Below, piece after piece: positions 60,801 to 64,000 of a stretch of 64,000 bases of DNA. The notes below the pieces were generated by a model, which was given only the letters and a program-made list of their open reading frames with translations, had not been told where the DNA came from and made no database searches. The stretch spans positions 28,913,659 through 28,977,658 of the forward strand of contig CM060909.1 of assembly GCA_030737875.1 (NCBI GenBank), written 5' to 3'. The first letter of the stretch is position 1, and each line of letters starts with the position of its first letter. Position numbers and translations under genes: made by a program. The DNA is from Allium sativum (taxonomy: Eukaryota; Streptophyta; Magnoliopsida; Asparagales; Amaryllidaceae).

Positions 60801-61849
60801 ACGTTTCTTTCTAGCTAGTGGTAGTGTCAGTGCTTAAACTGGCGGACATTTTACTTATGTGGATGAAGGATTTTGAGGCGCCTCGGATTTTTATAGGTCG
60901 TTAGTGGTCATACTATAGGTTCAAAGGAACCGGGAAACGTGTGTTCAGGCATAACCAATCCACTGCCGATAGGCGGGGACCGGCCCTACCGCTCCAAGGG
61001 TTCACTACGGGGGATCCTGAGGCATTTGCTAGAGTGTCTCGAATCGGAGAGGAGCTTGCCCCTAGCCTCGACTCATGATGGAAATCCAATTTCCAATACG
61101 ACCTTGCGGTTTTGATTTGTAGAACTAGTATGGCGACATGATATATGGTACCCATGCCGTCTAGGATTGATACATTTATATTTGAAATGTTTTTATTAAA
61201 ACATATACACACTAATACTAAATCCGTTTTACCGTATCAATCATCTTTTGACCATTATAATGTAAAACCCTATTCTCCGGTTTGCGTTGCATTGTGTGAT
61301 GGGACTTGGGTCTTATAATGGTTTCATTTTTCTAAAAAGCATTGCGTTGTTTAACGTTTTACTTTATTTTATGCACTGGCAATCCAATGGAGTAAACCCG
61401 TTCCGCGTTAGCGGCGTGGTCCTGTGATTAGCCTTATTATTAGATAGTTAAGTTAAGAATTATCATACCAGTCGCATGACTGACCTGTAGTTTGTTTCAC
61501 AGGCAAACTCGGGTGCCCATATTTTCCACACGGCCAGTCGAGTAGCTTTTTGCAGATATATTTACAGGATCCTGGCTTACAGCTGAAGCGGTATTCGGAA
61601 AGCTCTCTATCCGTATATTCCTTCCAGTTGTATATTTGTGTTATTTTTCCGCTGCTATTTAAATGTAATTTAAAACTCTGATATTATTGTATTTCTATTT
61701 CTGTAATAATTATTCACACTTTGTTACATTCTTGTACTTTGATGTAATTGTTGTAATCAGCGATAAAATGTTCTTCAGTTTATGTTCTGATGTCTGTTGT
61801 TCTTAAAACAATCCACGTTGTCCTTTACTGGGAAGTTTGGGTTGTTTCA
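57872..61849 (+). mobile_element. 3' LTR of B, second piece
   Basis: Continues B after the TTATT duplication of F. Contains four copies of the 37-bp repeat (58009, 58046, 58083, 58120), dyad motifs (59513-59557, 59639-59690, 59978-60025), long hairpin (60258-60294), acceptor block (61465-61555) and terminus GTTTCA. Confidence 0.92.
58009..58140 (+). repeat. 37-bp tandem repeat, four copies, B 3' LTR
   Basis: One unit more than the 5' LTR of the same element, so the array changed after insertion. Confidence 0.9.
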
Positions 61850-61854
61850 GTTAT

Positions 61855-62181
61855 TTAACTATCGAAGAAAAACAAACATCCATTCAAAACATCAAACAAT
61901 CACTGGGCCATTTAATTTATATTTCATTAATTAAAATACTTCTCCACTTCCTTTATCAATATTTATTAACTAAATATTTTCAATTATCATCTTGGCCTCT
62001 TACCCATTTGGAAAACATTTCTATATCTCGCCTTCTTTTATTTTCTACACTTCGAAAATATTTTCTATTTATAATTGGAGAACATTCCAATTACTTATTT
62101 CTTTCCCGACTATTCATTTACATACTTAGGAAATATTTATTTTTATATTTCCAAAATTCTACTTATTTGGGTAAAAGCGAT
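61855..62181 (-). mobile_element. 5' LTR of element A, piece between B and E
   Basis: Continues the A LTR exactly where it stopped at 16346 (TTATTTAACTATCGAAG, as at 9283-9299 in the intact copy). It ends at GCGAT (62177-62181), the left target duplication of element E. The remaining ~4.2 kb of the LTR must lie beyond the window. Confidence 0.9.
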
Positions 62182-63052
62182 TGTAGTGACCCGCATTTTT
62201 AGCTGTTGAATAATTTATTTATTTAAATTATTAAATATCGATTTATCGATATCGAGAACGTAAATTAAATAATATTGAATATTTAATTAATAATTATAAT
62301 ATAATAATATATTATAATGTCGAAATAGTCGGAAATAGTGAAATTCACAATATCCTGTGAATTGAATAGCATACGAGATTGGTGGAGTTTCGATTCGAAA
62401 TATAATAACGAATATATTAAATCGACATCGGTTTGAACGTAGAATTATAATATAATTAAAACAGACCTCGAAATGACGTTGCAGTTCGCTATTTGGCGAT
62501 TTGAACTTCAACTGAATGTACAGAATTCGTTTTAAGCCGGATTTTTGTGAAACAAGAAACGTGTGGAGCTGGTGGAGTATATCTTTCTAGTGGAAAAGAA
62601 AAATCGGGATTTCGTCGTGTAGATTTTGATTTACGTCCAAATCAAATTTCAGAAAAGTCGCTGTGGAATTCCTTTATAATTTGCGACGCTTTATATACGT
62701 TATAAATCAATTATTTGATATAACTAGATATCGGGTTTGAATTTAGACAAGGTTCTTTTGGGACGTAGTGATAATTTAATTTTTAGGATTTTATGGTAAT
62801 TTTTAATTAATTAAATAAGCAACATTTTATTTGGAGTATTTGGCACCCTGTATCAATATTTTGGGATTTCACAATATAAGTTAATCTACCGGTATTATTA
62901 TATTTTTGGAATCGTAACACATCGCTGGATATAACCGTATTCTCACTTCTGTCCGTAGTTTCTCGGATATGAATAAAATATTGTGTAATACGGTACCATA
63001 CAAATCCAACTATTTCGAAACCAATGCATCCACTATCTTTGAAATGCCCTGT

Positions 63053-63200
63053 ACACGTCCCCTCTTACAGTGGCTTTGTACACGTCCCATTTTACATGGT
63101 AAGTCTTTGCACACGTCCCCTCCCCTTTAAAGGGCTCTTAAGTATACACGTACCATTCTTTCCATTCATCCCTTCAACCTACCCTACAGACTACCACGTC
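63053..63200 (+). promoter_or_regulatory. Cluster of ACGT-core motifs upstream of the E TATA box
   Basis: ACACGTCC at 63053, 63080 and 63111, ACACGTACC near 63155, and CCACGTCC near 63194. ACGT cores are bound by plant bZIP/bHLH factors (ABRE/G-box type). Confidence 0.5.
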
Positions 63201-63233
63201 CCCAACTTTCTTCTTCACTAATATTTCGTCTTC

Positions 63234-63241
63234 TATAAATA
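63234..63241 (+). promoter_or_regulatory. TATA box of E LTR
   Basis: TCTATAAATAAAG, about 1,050 bases into the LTR and 35-180 bases after the ACGT cluster. Confidence 0.6.
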
Positions 63242-64000
63242 AAGAAAGCATTCCTTTTCCTTTGCTTCCTGAACGAGAAAAATACTTCACGTGAAAAATT
63301 CCAAAACATACATGAACATGAAAACCCCCGAGGCTCTCTTCAGTTGCACATAGTCATTCATGCGAGTAAAGGCGCATCAAACGTGATGAAGCAGCAGGAC
63401 TTCAACGTGTGTGGATTGTTGGTGTCGGATTTATGGGATGTGTGCGAGAGAGGTGATATCAGAATGAGGATGGAAGGACGTGAGCGTGGGGCAAGCTGCG
63501 TTGGAAAAGGATCGGTGATGGCAGAATAAGGATGGAGCAGGTACCGTATTTTCTTGGTTGGGGAAAGGTGAAGAAATATGGGATAGTTTTAGCGGGCCGA
63601 GGTTGTACGTGAAGCCCAATATGTAAAGAGAAGTAAAACAAAAGCGGGACCTGAAAAGAAACTAGAAATATCAGGAGACGAGGAAAAGAAGGGACGCGTT
63701 TGTAGAGGACGGCACTGTTTGGTTTCGGTGGTGGATTTAATGTATGGGAAGAAGGATATTGGAAGTTAGAATGTGGAAGAAGGCTGTAGCATGAAGGAAA
63801 TAGGGTGCGTACGGGTCCAATATTTGGTGGGCCGATGTGTGTGAAGGTAAAGGCCCAACTAATTTAAAACAAAATATATTGGTTTAACCTTAAATTAAAG
63901 TAGTGTATTATCGTTAAAATGTCGTATCTTAGGCGTATGTGATCGGAATTCAACAAAACAAGATCCGATAGGATCGTATGGACGGACACTACACGATGAA

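Larger units (their letters stand above)
42338..61555 (+). other. Predicted intron in B 3' LTR (now holding F)
   Basis: Donor ATCG|GTGAGATTTC (42338) and acceptor CTTTTTGCAG (61554-61555). Removing F and one duplication leaves about 4,910 bp. Confidence 0.35.
16347..61849 (+). mobile_element. Element B: giant-LTR, 692-bp-interior retrotransposon, split by C, D and F
   Basis: Bounded by GTTAT target duplications (16342-16346 and 61850-61854) inside the A LTR. The LTRs start TGTAATAACCC/TGTAACAACCC and end TTTCA. With inserts removed, the 5' LTR is about 6,766 bp (16347-18577, 29362-32096, 38306-40105) and the 3' LTR about 6,744 bp (40798-43563, 57872-61849). The interior is 692 bp. Own size is about 14.2 kb, of which about 95% is LTR. 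The two LTRs differ visibly (substitutions, a repeat-number change, a small indel near 38590), so B is older than C and F. Confidence 0.92.
7877..62181 (-). mobile_element. Element A: giant-LTR retrotransposon, minus strand, split by B and E
   Basis: Two direct copies of a sequence starting TGTAATGGCCCGC on the plus strand (7877 and 14954) flank 1,107 bp that read, on the minus strand, primer-binding site, structured leader, polypurine tract. The 3' LTR is 7877-13846. The 5' LTR runs from 14954 to 16346, is interrupted by element B, resumes at 61855-62181, is interrupted by element E, and must finish beyond the window. Of the span given, only these pieces belong to A. No gag or pol is encoded. 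Own size would be about 13 kb. Oldest member of the nest because B and E sit inside it. Confidence 0.9.
62182..64000 (+). mobile_element. Element E: start of another LTR, runs off the window
   Basis: Begins TGTAGTGACCCGC after GCGAT (62177-62181) in the A LTR. Has the shared U3 block (62470-62675), an ACGT-motif cluster (63053-63200), TATA box (63234-63241) and a leader. No LTR end is reached in 1.8 kb, consistent with another long LTR. Frames at 63024-63221 and 63344-63529 are short and unrecognised. Confidence 0.75.

Noticed and set aside
60913..61212. 99-residue minus-strand frame in B 3' LTR
   Set aside because: Not open in the sister LTR region near 39193-39480 and no recognisable product.

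Overview
The window is plant nuclear DNA. It is AT-rich and made almost entirely of nested LTR retrotransposons, the texture of repeat-rich heterochromatin in a flowering plant. I recognise no host gene. The plant signs are the LTR termini (TGTAA..ACA), primer-binding sites complementary to initiator tRNA-Met (TGGTATCAGAGC), polypurine tracts behind a GGGGACGAAA-type motif as in plant Ty3/gypsy (Tekay/Del-like) elements, and consensus plant splice sites. The species cannot be told from this.

Layout. 1-2255: unassigned. 2256-6155: element G, a truncated LTR element with a broken gag-like frame and one LTR (5119-6155). 6156-7876: a tandemly duplicated segment of 881 bp period. From 7877 on is a nest. 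Element A (minus strand) has its 3' LTR at 7877-13846, a 1.1-kb interior, and a 5' LTR that begins at 14954 and is split at 16346 by element B. Element B (plus, 16347-61849) carries about 6.75-kb LTRs and a 692-bp interior. Its 5' LTR is split by element C (18578-29356; 4,418-bp LTRs) and by solo LTR D (32097-38300, minus, A-like). Its 3' LTR is split by element F (43564-57866; 6.63-kb LTRs, 1,034-bp interior). After B the A LTR resumes (61855-62181) and is split again by element E, which runs off the window. Target-site duplications confirm the joins: GTTAT (B), AGAAG (C), CTAGT (D), TTATT (F). A and E show one side each (AGATT, GCGAT).

The unusual feature is the architecture. Elements A, B and F are almost all LTR: giant LTRs flank a 0.7-1.1 kb interior with no gag or pol. 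They must be mobilised in trans, so the interior should hold little but cis-acting RNA signals. Reading those interiors, I find (1) a 39-nt bipartite hairpin after the primer site, with two compensatory base-pair changes between A and B/F, and (2) a 25-nt stem-loop (8-bp stem, 9-nt loop) whose loop is a different palindrome in each element. The second has the design of a retroviral kissing-loop dimer-initiation site.

The LTRs themselves share modules across families and strands: a U3 block near the LTR start, a TATA box, a short leader ending at a consensus 5' splice site, several dyad-symmetric motifs, and a conserved block with a small hairpin and branch-point-like CTGAC before a 3' splice-like site. 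If real, these splice sites would make most of each LTR one 3.3-5 kb intron. That is inference and can be tested with RNA reads.
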